Shown: positions 12,195 through 22,865, numbered from the stretch's first letter. The stretch is DNA of 64,000 bases from Dactylonectria macrodidyma (GCA_020744425.1 JAGMUV010000045.1:248001-312000); one strand, 5' to 3'. A program made the numbers and translations. The notes: generated by a model from the sequence alone, not told the origin.

Positions 12195-12580
12195 GAAGAC
12201 ACTACAAGACACGACAAGACACTACAAGACACTACAAGCCACGACAAGACACTACAAGACACGATAAGACCCCACTTATGAATGTACGCACGTATGGGAC
12301 ACTCACAACTTGAGCAACCAAAGAACGGGCATTTATGTGTCCCCTGATTGGCTACCTTGCCAAAGCCTGCTTCATTCTCGCGTGGGACAAAAGACTAAAG
12401 TTCCGACCCAGACGATGTCCTATACTCTGCAGCACCTTTGCTGTATAATGACTTGTCATGTCTTGTAGTGTCTTGTCGTGTCTTGTCGTGTCTTGTAGTG
12501 TCTTGTAGTGTTTTGTAGTGTCTTGTCGTGTCTTGTCGTGGCTTGTCGTGTCTTGTCGTGGCTTGTCGTGTCTTGTGTCT
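12195..12580. repeat. Inverted minisatellite pair with 148-bp core (locus A)
   Basis: The left arm (12195-12270) is built of AAGACACTAC/AAGACACGAC decamers, and the right arm (12451-12580) of the complementary TCTTGTAGTG/TCTTGTCGTG decamers, so the arms can pair into a long stem. The core at about 12300-12447 reads in one direction here and in the opposite direction at the homologous locus 33995-34430, although flanking DNA keeps the same orientation at both. Confidence 0.85.
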
Positions 12581-12759
12581 TCGCATCTCGTACTGCAAGT
12601 CCCGCAATATCTGCGCATATTCTTTGTCGTCAGCGTGTGTGTAAGCGAGCAAACGTGCCAAGGAAAACAGGGCACATGGAATGGGCTTGACAACAATACT
12701 ACGGAGTAGACCAGCGCCCCATGCGACCGAGGAGCTTAGTGATCGACATATTCGTCACT

Positions 12760-12960
12760 CAGTGGCGTCCATCCCCTTTGGTGAGCCGTGTTTTCTTTTG
12801 CCCGTGTGGCGGGGTGAATCGCTCTATCCCTTTGAGTGCGGTAAGGCTCCAAATGCGTACCTTTTCTCGCAGCGTCCCACAGCCATCCGCGGTACATTGA
12901 GAAACGCGGGAAAATTGAGGTTGCTCGATGTAGCATGTGGCTTAGCCGGTACTTTTACAA
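12760..12960. repeat. Relic repeat shared with 59350-59520
   Basis: ATCCCTTTGAGTGCGGTAAGG near 12826-12846 is matched with one change at 59388-59408, and a weaker similarity follows on the right. The nature of the repeat is unknown. Confidence 0.35.
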
Positions 12961-12963
12961 GTA

Positions 12964-13199
12964 CAGTGGGGTGCAAAAAGTTTGAATCCAAATCCAAGTA
13001 CTGCATAAAAAAGAGCTTAACTAAATTAGAATAAGGGAATCTCGCCGCTTTAATAACTCTAACCTTAAGCTAAGCTTTTCCGCTAGCCCCTTCTTCTTGT
13101 TAAGGTCTTCTTAGAGCGGCGTGGTAAGTTGCAGCCTAATAAAGCTAGCTCATTCCTAGCGGTACTTAGATTTGGATTCAAACTTATTGCACCCCACTG
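12964..13199. mobile_element. Tc1/mariner-type MITE, 236 bp
   Basis: The ends are inverted repeats of about 38 bp starting CAGTGGGGTGCAAAAAGTTT on the left. The right end differs at two positions. The element is flanked by TA on both sides (12962-12963 and 13200-13201), the target duplication of Tc1/mariner transposons. The interior has no coding capacity. The TIRs do not match either pogo element in this window, so the mobilising transposase must be encoded elsewhere. Confidence 0.85.
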
Positions 13200-13207
13200 T
13201 ATCAGAA

Positions 13208-13231
13208 GCACACACACACACACACACACAG
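13208..13231. repeat. (CA)n microsatellite
   Basis: An uninterrupted CA run next to the MITE. Confidence 0.9.
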
Positions 13232-13429
13232 TCCAAACGACACTACAAGAATAACGCCAGGCCCTCCATAGACATCTCGGAGATTGGCCCTCCCATTATG
13301 GCTTTCTTGCTCTGGGAGTGCAGTGGAGACTGATACTGGACACGTAGCGACGAATGACCGGTGCGTCCGAACAAGCTCGCTACGCATGGATGGATGGAGT
13401 ACCCTATACCACATACCTTTTCCGGCCGA

Positions 13430-14045
13430 GCGCGACAGTGACACTCGGTTCTTCTAGTGTGTGTTCGCGACCATTTTCCAGCCTAGCCGTTCGCGGAATC
13501 TGCTTGGCTCATAGCAAATAATCCGTGTCTGCGCAGTTACTGCGGTGTCATGAGCTTGATCCACAAAGGTGAACAATCGCCAGCCACGGGAGTTCGGATT
13601 GTTGAGACGGTACGACTAAACGGTCCGATCTGCCAATGACTGGAAAAGATTACTTGTGCTTATGCCAGCCTAGCTGTGTTGGGATTGGTTGACAGATCCG
13701 TGAGATCCGTGAGATCTGTTGTCGCTCAGGCAGGGGCGGGGTGAGTAATCGTCACACATGCGCGGCAAACCTTAGACGAACGTCCCGCCGTAGTGTCCGC
13801 CGGGTTCGACGCTTTGCCACATGCGTGCGCGGTTCATTTGCTGCGTACAGACGGAACAAGTTGGGGGGGTGTACGCTCAGCAGCTTGTGCACCTTACTCT
13901 TTCCAACAAGACAGAGTCTCCTGGCAAGGCTCGTGAGGGCGACTGTGAGTCACAGCGAGTCAGAAAGAACTCACCCGTACGCGGATCAGATGTCAGGAGT
14001 GGGTAATGTCTCCTGCTCGAGGACTCAGGTTTCATGCGTGTCGTG
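13430..14045 (-). repeat. Dispersed repeat family R, copy 1b (inverted)
   Basis: The reverse complement of this stretch matches 36435-37130 closely over most of its length, including the blocks around GTTGAGACGGTACGACTAAA and CTGCTCGAGGACTCAGGTTT. The orientation is opposite to the copies at 9.9-12.7 and 29.3-37.2 kb. Confidence 0.8.
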
Positions 14046-14067
14046 TTGCTCTGATGTCACTTGGTGG

Positions 14068-14124
14068 GTATGTTTGTGTGTGTGTGGGTATGTATGTATG
14101 TGTGTGTGTGTGTGGGTATGTATA

Positions 14125-14160
<36 letters not shown>

Positions 14161-14232
14161 TGTATGTTTGTGTGTGTGTGTGTGTGCGCGTGTGGGTATG
14201 TATATGAGTATGTGTGTGTGTGCATGTAACGG
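14068..14232. repeat. TG-rich microsatellite
   Basis: An imperfect (TG)n tract interrupted by GGGTATGTATGT blocks. The apparent Val/Cys and Thr/His open frames here are by-products of the repeat. Confidence 0.9.
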
Positions 14233-14923
14233 GTATAGTTATAGTATTGTGCATACATATGGGGAAGCAAACCCTGCGATCGTTTTCACAAGTACAAGAA
14301 CCTTACCATTGGTCGTGAACACTGACACAGCTGCATAAACTTACATCTGTACGATGGTGATCATGATGTCATCGCGTAGTTTGGCCAAACGCTCCGGATA
14401 CGGTACCGTGTCTGATCCACACCATACTAGCAGTGTGCATCGCAAGACATGTTTCTGGCTGGAAACTAGGACCTACCTTGATGGTATCAAAGACAGAACG
14501 CAGGGAAGTTGACCTCTAGTCTAGCTGTAGCAGGAGAGTTGAGTGCATACCTGTCTTTCCATGATGCTCGACTGCGCAGTTGTCTTGCAGTCGGCGACCG
14601 AAAGTCTGTTCTTGCCAACACCCACGGCAGCCGCGCATCGTCGTACGGTATCAGCAACCCCAGAAATAACAAACTCAGCTGAGCTGTAGTCGGTTCAGGC
14701 TTGTGAGCACATGAGTACGGAGCTCTCCTCCAGAGTTCCTGCACATTTACTGTCTAGAATGTTGTGACAGAATTCAAATTAATGGAATCTTTCTTGCAAC
14801 GAGAACTACGTCTCAAATATTTCCTATTTGTTTGGCAATGCTCCTTAAAGTTCATCCCAAAGGAGGACACGAAGAGAACCAAAACATGAGCCTCTCTACA
14901 GGGACGGTTGAGCGGATCTTCCG
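14233..14923. other. Intergenic, nothing recognised
   Basis: No open frame with a plausible start, codon pattern or intron was found. Confidence 0.5.
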
Positions 14924-16120
14924 TCACGGCAACTTCTTTCCAAGTATTCTCACCGACCGACGAAGGCCGTGCAGCTGGGTACGCGACGGCTTCTTCTCGG
15001 TGCTAGTGCACCCGTCGCATTGATAGTGCTTACACGGTGCGTTCTCGACGCTGACGTAGTCACAGGGCTCCTTGCCTACCACGCTCGCGGGTAAGCTTGG
15101 CTCTTTGGATGCTCCAGGTGCCTTGGGCAAGGGGTTCCTATCAGTATCCTTGACATTCTCGGGGCTCCGTCCCCGTTGCCTCTCAGGGAGTGCTGTACAC
15201 GGTATTGCCTTTTGACCTACCCCTTGACCAATCGCTCCAGCTGCCTCTTGAGCTGTTCCTTGACTTGCTTTGCGACCTGAACGACTCTTTTGACGGGTCT
15301 TAGCTATGCCTGATATCCGACTAGCGGGTCGAGTTTTACCGCCTTTGCGTGAACCAACTGCGGCTCTAATCGCCTCAACGGAACTCTGTGTTTCTCGCAC
15401 CATCTCTTTGATGGCCTCGGTCTGTTCATGGCACTCGTTGGTACAAGCTATGCGAGCAGAGATTGGAAGTGGCCGTCGTGGCTTGGATGCTTCGAGGGAC
15501 CTTTGTATGCTCGCGAGCTCTTCTCGAAGCTTTGCGTGGGCCTCGCCGGTCTTGTAGACGAACTCGTCCATCGTGCATTGCAAGTCGACGAGCCGACTCT
15601 GAAGGCTGACAAGGGCGCCGTTGACGCTCGGCTGCCATTGAGAGAGCGCCTCTTCCAACAGAGTTCGCAGGCTTCCGAGTTCTCTGTTGAAATGGCTCAA
15701 AAGGCTTTTTCCGTTCTCTTTGAAGAAGGCCTGCATCCCCTGTTGAACTCCAGACACAAAGGGGTTCAAGGGAGGGCCTTTGAGGCCAGGGCCAACATAG
15801 CCAGGCCAGTGCGGCGGATACGTGTGAGGGTACGGTGCACGTGGTTGCTGTGGGTGTTGCTGCTGTGGGTGTTGCTGCTGTGGGTGTTGCTGCTGTGGGA
15901 GTTGCTGCTGTGGGTGTTGCTGCTGTGGGAGTTGCTGCTGTGGGACTTGTTGCTGTGCATCCAAATTTGGCTGCTGTGGTTGTTGACTTGGTGTTCGTAT
16001 ATGTTCTGGATGTGTACGGGGAGGCGTCGGAAACAGCTGGTCCGGTCTGATCCAACCCGGTGGAACGGGTGGAATGGGCGAAGCCAAGGACGGCGGCATC
16101 TGAGGCTCTCCGAATGCCAT
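14924..16120 (-). CDS. Gln/Pro-rich coiled-coil protein, unknown function
   Basis: A 398-aa uninterrupted frame. The ATG at 16120 (context AACCATGG) is preferred over the longer open frame to 16423, which lacks support. Residues about 1-50 are Pro-rich; about 50-95 hold seven or so QQQHPQQQLP-like units encoded by a 15-bp tandem repeat (about 15847-15955). About 120-220 is amphipathic and likely coiled coil (VDLQCTMDEFVYKTG, AKLREELASIQRSLEA). The C-terminal half is basic and ends LHGLRRSVRILGKKLP. No catalytic domain is seen. A scaffold or chromatin/structural role is possible, but I do not recognise a family. No signal peptide or membrane span. Confidence 0.65.
   Translation of the reverse strand: MAFGEPQMPPSLASPIPPVPPGWIRPDQLFPTPPRTHPEHIRTPSQQPQQPNLDAQQQVPQQQLPQQQHPQQQLPQQQHPQQQHPQQQHPQQPRAPYPHTYPPHWPGYVGPGLKGPPLNPFVSGVQQGMQAFFKENGKSLLSHFNRELGSLRTLLEEALSQWQPSVNGALVSLQSRLVDLQCTMDEFVYKTGEAHAKLREELASIQRSLEASKPRRPLPISARIACTNECHEQTEAIKEMVRETQSSVEAIRAAVGSRKGGKTRPASRISGIAKTRQKSRSGRKASQGTAQEAAGAIGQGVGQKAIPCTALPERQRGRSPENVKDTDRNPLPKAPGASKEPSLPASVVGKEPCDYVSVENAPCKHYQCDGCTSTEKKPSRTQLHGLRRSVRILGKKLP
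15847..15955. repeat. 15-bp coding minisatellite
   Basis: Units of GTGTTGCTGCTGTGG on the plus strand, about seven copies, translate in the minus-strand gene as Gln-rich QQHPQ repeats. The length is a multiple of three, so copy-number change keeps the frame. Confidence 0.85.
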
Positions 16121-17329
16121 GGTTATTGAAATGAGAGTGACAGAAACAGATGAAAAGGGGGAAAGAAAGAAAGAAAGTTCCGTGGCTTTTCTGAGTGCAG
16201 AGCCCGACAAAGAAATCATCAGCTCTTCATTTATACAATGTTCTGTTGCCGTGCACTGCGTAGCGTACAGTTTTCCCGCAACCCGCCGGCCGACGCGACA
16301 TGAGCTTGCCATGTACATGCCTTCTGTCAGAGACCTTGATCGGCACCGGCTCCTGGGGCGGAAACCCGGACGAAGCTGGCCGATGCATGGACCGATGCTG
16401 CAGCTACGAGCATTGTTTGTCAATAATCATCACTCCATTACAGCAAAAGTTCCAACTGTAAAAGGTGGGTCGTGTTGAAATGGAGGCATCTTGCAACACC
16501 AGGGCTCCAGGAAAAGCTAGACCTCCCTGACCTCAGGGTGAAAACCAGTTGAACCAACAGAGGTTGGGTGCTAGCCCCGTTTTGAGAACGGATAATGTCC
16601 ACTCGAACTGTTTGTTGGTGGGACCACATGTCAGGCACAATACACATGCAGTTGTACTAACAAAACCCCAATCCGGCCCCCCACCCCCTCAGACGCTTGC
16701 TTCCTCTACTCTCAGGTCTGTCTCGTATCGAACGCGACACACAAACATGTTTGCGTACAGCAGTGCTAGACAGGGGCCAGGGTGTCAACATCGACAAGCG
16801 TAGAGTATGGCTGCGAATCCAACTCGATTGACGCCGACTCGATTGACGCCGACTCGATTGACGCCGACTCGATTGACGCCGACAGATCTACGTCGTAAGC
16901 TTTCATTTGCTCCGAACTCCCTGTCCTGCAGATCTCAGATCACCAGGGGTCCTAAACTCTAGCATAACCTTGCACAACCAACACGCTCGGCAGGTTGTTT
17001 GCATTGTCCCACGGCTTTCGCGATCGGAAGAGAGGATGCGATACCTGTTTTCTTACTTATACCGACTGACTGGTACCCTAATTGTGTCGCTCTGTGATTG
17101 TTGAAAGCGTTTCAGGCTAGTACGAGAGGCGTGGAAGATGAAGATGCGAGCGAGGTGGGTTGTAGAAATACAGGGTGTTGCCGTGATGCCATTGCCGACT
17201 TTCCATCTGTTTCTGTATCTCAATCTAAGTCGTCTCGCCCGAGGTTGTCTCGATCTAGATGGTTTCGTTCTACATCGTCTCAAGTAAATTCCACGACCCG
17301 CCGCTTCTATCTTGGCCGAACACAGCGCC
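16121..17329. other. Intergenic with a 15-bp minisatellite
   Basis: This is the region between the divergent Q/P-rich and forkhead-like genes, so it may carry both promoters. Four near-perfect units of ACTCGATTGACGCCG lie at about 16822-16881. Nothing else is recognised. Confidence 0.6.
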
Positions 17330-18103
17330 ATGTCTGACAACAGCTTCCCCCAAGCTGCCGTTCCCCAGAGTTGTCGGCATGCTGCTGCCTTGACTTCGGA
17401 CGAGTTGGACCTCGACGGCCAGTCATGGAACGGCGCTGAGACGGCGCTGGGTCCGACCGCGCCGCTCTCCAGCCACTGGCAAGTCCCTGGCGACTGGCAT
17501 CTTGCCTCTTCCTCCGACCCCGCCCAGTCGGACCTGTGCCAATACTTGTACAACGCTGGATGGCAGCAGGGCTTCAGCCAGGGCGCCAGCCAGTGCTACT
17601 GCCCCTACCAGGCCATGCCCGGTGCCCAGGCACTCCCAGCAGCCAGCCCTCAGTTCCCGCTTCACACGAACCCAAGGGTTCACATGAACCCGAAGCTCCT
17701 GACCCCGCCAGAGTCTGGTCTTCAGACTCCGCCCCCTACCGACATCAGGTGGGGCAACACGGGCGGGCTTCAGGCACCGTCCGGCACTGGCAGCGACCAC
17801 AATCACCGGGACTTGGCCAAATGCCGCTGCGGATACGATGAGCTGCTCATGGAGGCGTTCCGCAGCAACCCCGGTAAGCCACTGAGCATGGGGGACATAC
17901 ACCAGTGGTTCAAGACAAATACGCACATTACTACAAGCAAGAAAGAAAGCACTTGGAGGACAGGGATTCGCCGGAACCTCAACACGTGCAAGGTGAGTTG
18001 TGTTGGCGTTCTGCACGAGAAGGCGGCTCGACTAATTGCTATCTAGACGTCTGAGAAATACCATTCCGAAGGGGAAAGATGGATGTTAAGAGAAAAACCA
18101 TAA
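17330..18103 (+). CDS. Forkhead-like transcription factor
   Basis: CDS join(17330..17992, 18047..18103), about 239 aa. The ATG has a good context (GCGCCATGTC). The intron at 17993-18046 has GTGAGT, a CTAAT-type branch and CTAG. The N-terminal 160 residues are Gln/Pro/Ser-rich. The winged-helix region follows: YDELLMEAFRSNPGKPLSM, DIHQWFKTNTH, then TWRTGIRRNLNTC, the counterpart of the forkhead recognition helix (canonical W-x2-SIRHNLS). Splicing supplies the wing with KYHSEGERWML. The domain is short and the SIRHNL core is altered (GIRRNL), so it is divergent. It is expected to be a nuclear DNA-binding regulator; targets are unknown. Confidence 0.7.
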
Positions 18104-18272
18104 TACGAAGATAGGATGCTGCATAATAAGTTGATGATGGCTTAGTTAGATGTAGGACGAGCTGGGAAGCGGGACCCAATAGGTTCGCGGGTCTGGACAC
18201 TCACGGGTCCCTGCTGAGTCAGTAACATCCTACCATACCCTTCACCGCCAGCTAGTCAATGCCGTACACAAA

Positions 18273-18530
18273 ATGGCTTCGTTTCCTGACGATAGCCTTT
18301 CTCCTGAAGAAATATTTTTATCGCAAGAAGACCTATCTCTAGCTATTAATATTTGTATGGGAGATCCTCTACTAGGAGGTAGTGTGGTGGATGGACGCCC
18401 TGGGGAATGTAGAGGGGAAAATTGGAATGCTCTAGCGGCGCTGTTAGACCTTCACAAGCTTATCGCGTTCCTAGATGCGCACGAACACCAAGAGAACTAT
18501 GCTATTACTTCCGTTCGGTTGAAACACCGC
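18273..18530 (+). CDS. Hypothetical N-terminal fragment joined to a repeat
   Basis: An ATG at 18273 opens a frame of about 85 acidic residues (MASFPDDSLSPEEIFLSQED...). It then runs into a poly-G tract at about 18533-18545 and on into a copy of family R, where it stays open to 18791. The natural C-terminus appears lost. I do not recognise the family; it may be a truncated gene or chance. Confidence 0.35.
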
Positions 18531-18532
18531 CC

Positions 18533-19080
18533 AGGGGGGGGGGGGGAATTGATCGCGACGCCGTGGAGGAACACCGAGAAACGGACGCCCCGTTCATGGA
18601 CCAAGTACGGGCCATACTGTATCTACGAAGTATGGGGCAGACGTCAGAATGGTCTGTTGACGGGGTCTTGCCGCAACACTCCGCATTGCGAGGTTGCCAG
18701 TGGAGACACAGACACAACGGTTGTTCCACAGGGGAGTGAGCGATCGTCACGCATATGTGACAAGCACATGCTCCAAATTTTCTGTGCATGAAGACATCGA
18801 CTAGGCGCCTTACTATCTGCGGTTAGCAAGCGACTTGGGGCCCCGGACCGCCCATCCATTTTGGGGCTTGCGTTCGTTTTCGTTGCCTCGCCACCCTCCT
18901 GGCGGTTATGGTGCGCCGTCGGCCACGGACCAGCGACGACTGATGTTTGTGTCACTACGTACGTACTGTGGGCCCTCCAGATCCTTCGGACGACCTTCAG
19001 GATGATACGAGGGAACATGTCTGGTGTCATATGTCTCGTCCATGGTGTCCGCGTCTGGAGAGGCAGAGTGCCGAAATAGG
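18533..19080 (+). repeat. Dispersed repeat family R, degenerate copy
   Basis: Blocks around 18590 (TTCATGGACCAAG) and 18818-18930 (AGCGACTTGGGG ... TCGCCACCCTCCTGGC) match the order of blocks at 10310-10352 and 10705-10815. The copy is more diverged than those at 9.9 and 29.8 kb. Confidence 0.6.
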
Positions 19081-19720
19081 TAAAGTGACGACAAGAGGAG
19101 ACTGTGTGTGTACGTAGTGACATTCTCGTGTCGATACAAGCTCATCGGACCCGCCGTTCACGTAATTGGCAATGGGCCCGTTGGCGGCAGCATCCTCAAG
19201 GCGGCGGATTACAAATATTAGTTCGGTACTTGCCCCAGTATTCCACTTTTAAGTATCTTCTCTCTGAAAACACAGCTTAAAGATACCAGGACAGGTGGCA
19301 AATATTGAAGTACCTAAGCACCAGAGGATTCCAACCGGATTCTCTCCTTCAATAACCTGACCTCTCATCCTTCACCATCCAGACCCACGAGACACTGTAC
19401 GCAGACTAACATTTATAATCCCTACGGTCTGTACTCCGTATGACATGTCAAGCCTGTCTATGCGCTAACACGAAACGCATGTCTCCCCGACAAACCTTAC
19501 TCCTGTCCCACCGTGCTCTATTCCCCGCGCACCACGGGACCTCGGCTGCTTACATCGCCCGAGTTAGCCTCTCTACGAAGAAGTCCCTGGCACGAAGACA
19601 GGAGACACGTCGTAGAATAAGAACTAGCTCTTGGTAATTGAGCAATTACTCCGTATCCATATAACTGTATGCAACTACGCACTTCGTAAGCTAAGAAATG
19701 GGGCGGAACGGTGAACACCC
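19081..19720. other. Intergenic, nothing recognised
   Basis: No supported gene. The short motif TACTCCGTA occurs at about 19432 and 19646 and again near 27014; its meaning is unknown. Confidence 0.5.
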
Positions 19721-20608
19721 TCACTCGTCCAGATTGAGGCTCCATCTGACGCACTGGGACAGGGTGGCTAGCATCGGACGAAGCTCTTCTTCACTGTAGC
19801 CGGAACTGCGAACGTGCGTCTTGGTCTTTGATCTGCTTAGTCTTGCGGGCTACATGTTCGCGGAGGTCGCCTCACTTACCCACTCCTGGCCTGTCAGATC
19901 CTGCTGGGCAAGCCGGTAGCACACCGCCGCCAGCATGCTGGGAAGAATGTGGGCAAACTGTTGGCGCGCGACGGCGCGCCTCAGGAGAGCTCGGGAAGCA
20001 AAACGGACCACAGTCTTGCTTTTGTTCTCGGCGATGATCCGCTCCAGGAAGGGGAGAGGGCCTGGCCAGCTAAGATCGTAGTCGATGGCACTCAGGACCC
20101 ACCTTTCGGCACTCAGTATGGCCGATCGGTCGTAGGATTGATCGTAGTGAGCGGCCACGGAGTTGGCCAGCTCGCCGAGATCCAAGTCTTCCCCGTGTCC
20201 TTCGTACTTGGCCGCAATCATCAAGGCAGCGCCTCCCAGGAGTCCTAGGCTATCGGCAGGGGGTGGGTTGGCGTGCCGAGCTGCGATAAAACGATCGGCG
20301 ATATCCATAGCCAGGAAGACGGTGTCTGGTCTCCCCAAGTCTTGGCTTGCGCCAGCGATTGCAGCCGCCAGGCTGGGTCTCAGGGTGTTGAGATAGCGAG
20401 ATGGTATCTGCAGGCGTGGTCTACGCCTCTATGCGCTCCTTCTTTTAGTCTTCAGGTATTTTCCCATTGAGCTCGGAACATGGCCTACCTCTAGAGTCTT
20501 TTGGTAATCGAATATCTCATCCTGGTATTCCTCGAACATGTTCATTGATGGTTCCGGCTTCTGAGACTCTGAGGATTCGATAGTTATGTACTCAAGCGCG
20601 GATAACAT
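19721..20608 (-). CDS. Divergent mitotic (B-type) cyclin
   Basis: Three exons on the minus strand: 20608-20489, 20407-19880 and 19819-19721, about 248 aa. Intron 1 is GTAGGC...CTGCAG and intron 2 is GTAAGT...CAAG; all phases are 0. The cyclin N-box begins EYQDEIFDYQKTLE, then TVFLAMDIADRFIA, LMIAAKYEGHGEDL (the Lys of the cyclin box) and RSAILSAERWVLSAIDYDL, followed by LSWPGPLPFLERI. The C-box ends in SSGYSEEELRPMLATL. The usual MRAIL-DW helix is replaced by LRPSLAAAIAGAS, so CDK binding may differ. It is short for a cyclin B, with almost no N-terminal destruction-box region. The start at 20608 is the first in-frame ATG; an upstream exon cannot be excluded. Confidence 0.8.
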
Positions 20609-21672
20609 CCTCGTCTCCTCCCGGGCATTCCTACCCAACACTACACATTGCACATTCTGCGTAACATTCGGATTAGCGTACTACACTTGTTACCTCAAAG
20701 TCCCTGCGAGCGAAAGCCAAGCACGCTACTCTGCCCGTCAACCTGAACTTCACCCTGCACGTCAGCCACCCTGTGCTATTCCAGCGATGACTGTTCCTGC
20801 CTCGTCACAAACGTAAAAATGCAACAAGGTTCAAGACTGACTTAGACGCCACGCGAGCACACTCAAAGCTGGAAATAAAGGATATTGAGTTGAACACCTG
20901 GAACGGGCAGTGGACGAGGGTAAGTACAGTACGCACTAATCAGGCATGAGAATTTGCGTCTGCTCCCCACAACGTACCTGGACAGTTCCCGCTACAAACG
21001 AAGACGCATAGTGAAGCGAACTTGCGTACGTTCGATGTTGCTCAGTTCGGCGTGATCTTGGCGAGGTGAGTGCCTGACTTTTGTCGGAACGTTGGCCAGG
21101 TGTTTTGACGTTTGAGTTTTCTGTCCTCCCGTGTTTCCCTTCCTATTTTCTCAACCCTTAGAATTAAGCTTACACTTTCCGCCTCATATAATGTCTACTA
21201 ATAATAGAGATGCAATCCCTGTTTTCAGTATTAAGATAACATTAACTAAATACAGCTAGGGTCTAGGGTTGGGAGTTACGGTACCTAGGTTAGGGTGATA
21301 GTGTTGAGGTTCTAGCTGATGTAATGTAGAGTTAGGGGTCGGATTAGCCTTGGTACATATCTTCTCATCGTCATTGCAGGGACTTGGGATGTGAGCTGTG
21401 GTAGATTTTTTTGGGAAAAGGCGGTAAGGTAGATGTTCAGGTAGTCGGCAACTCCCACCCACCCATGAACATCAACCAGATCGGGGGGGCGGGAGACGCA
21501 GCCCTCTGTATCAGGTATCAGTCACGGTTGCAGTTCCTCGCGCTTGATGCACGCAGGACCGGGACGAGGAACCCCCAGCTTGCATTGCTGGTCTGTTACT
21601 ATTCATTCACTACAGTGCAGTAGAGTACATGCATCGAAAGGTAAGACGTGGACACTCTCTCCCCTTCTCCCT
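20609..21672. other. Intergenic, nothing recognised
   Basis: No gene is supported. Around 21255-21300 there are several TAGGG-like words (CTAGGGTCTAGGGTTGGG and TAGGTTAGGG), too irregular to call a telomere tract. Confidence 0.5.
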
Positions 21673-22865
21673 TTACCTGCTTCGCTTCGCGTAGCGATCG
21701 TGGCCTCGCTGCATGGCCCTCAAGTGACTCCAGTCGTGGCCATCCTCTCCCAAGCTCCAGGCCATGCATCCGCCAACCCCCCGGTCGAAGAGGACGTTGA
21801 ATTTGCTCACGATCAGGCCGGCCGTGTCCCAGCTCCAGAAGAGCCGGGTCTCGGCATCCCAGTACTACTGAGCACCCGCCGCCGAGTCGGTTCTGCCGTG
21901 CGCCATGGCCTTCTGGAAGGACTTAATCACATCGGGGCCCTCGCACCGCCCATACGCCGACTGGCAGCCGGCCCTGCAATACTCGGTCGTGGTCCCGCTA
22001 CCGCAGTCACTGTTATCCTTTGTGCTGTACACACCAGCTTGGGAGGCGCCAGGTCAAGACGTACAAGCCATAGACGAGGGGGAAAAGGGGGGGAGAGAGC
22101 TCAACTCACCAGAATCCGACCTGGCTACAGCACTCGGCATCACCGCAGGTGAACGTGGTCCCCGCGCCGCAGGAGCCGTTGCTGGTCAACGTCAACTCTT
22201 GCGGTGCCTCGTCAAAGTTCTTGGACTCGAACGTGACCGCCCCCGAGAGACCGGTGTCGCTTCCGTCAGCGGCTTCAAGCTGCTCCGTCGCGCAGCCGAT
22301 CGGATGGTCACATGTGACCCCCTGCTCGGTGGTGAACCATTTGGCGTAGAACGGAATACCGAAGTTGAGCTTGGCAGCATCGAAACCTCGTGCGATGTAG
22401 GTGTTGACGCATGCGAGAGTCGCGTTCACCGAGGTGTGGTGGGTCGTGCGGTTGTCTCGTCGGTTCATCAAGTCGTAGCTCATAACCTGCAGGGACATCG
22501 GGCTCGCGTCAGCAACATGCGGTACTGGAGCCAGGTCCAGGTCCGGGTCCGGATCCAACCGGCACCCACCCTCGGCGACTTAACTTACATTCACAAAACT
22601 CACTACGCTGTTCATCTTTGCAACCTGTTCTGGCGTGTAGGCTATCATGTCCCTCTCGAGACCAGGCACGGCAATGGACAGTTCCTTGTCGCCGATGGCC
22701 ATCTTGATTTCCTCCAGCAGTAGAGGGAAGGATTGGATCTCGGACGTCTTATTCCTGTTTGGAACCCTCCTGTAGTCCTCTCCGTTGGCTCCGGGATACT
22801 CCCAGTCCAAATCTGGTCGTCGTTAGCACGAACGCGGGGGGGCATATGGGGTAAGGAGCCAGCCC

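Larger units (their letters stand above)
9881..12720 (+). repeat. Dispersed repeat family R, copy 1
   Basis: A long non-coding repeat whose segments recur in order at 29.3-37.2 kb. Bases 9989-10141 match 29790-29942 with only two differences in 153. Further blocks shared with other copies are 10440-10560, 10610-10740, 11400-11640, 11640-11810 and 11950-12720. Short open frames in it are not conserved between copies, so I treat it as non-coding. Some blocks recur twice inside this interval, so it is a composite of more than one unit. Confidence 0.75.

Noticed and set aside
12195..12580. CRISPR-like array of short repeats
   Set aside because: Repeats are contiguous decamers without spacers, in a eukaryotic context; this is a minisatellite.
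14025..14270. Thr/His and Val/Cys-rich open frames
   Set aside because: Translation of a TG microsatellite; no start context or homology.
21256..21300. Interstitial telomere repeat
   Set aside because: TAGGG-like words are irregular and few; no TTAGGG tandem array is present.
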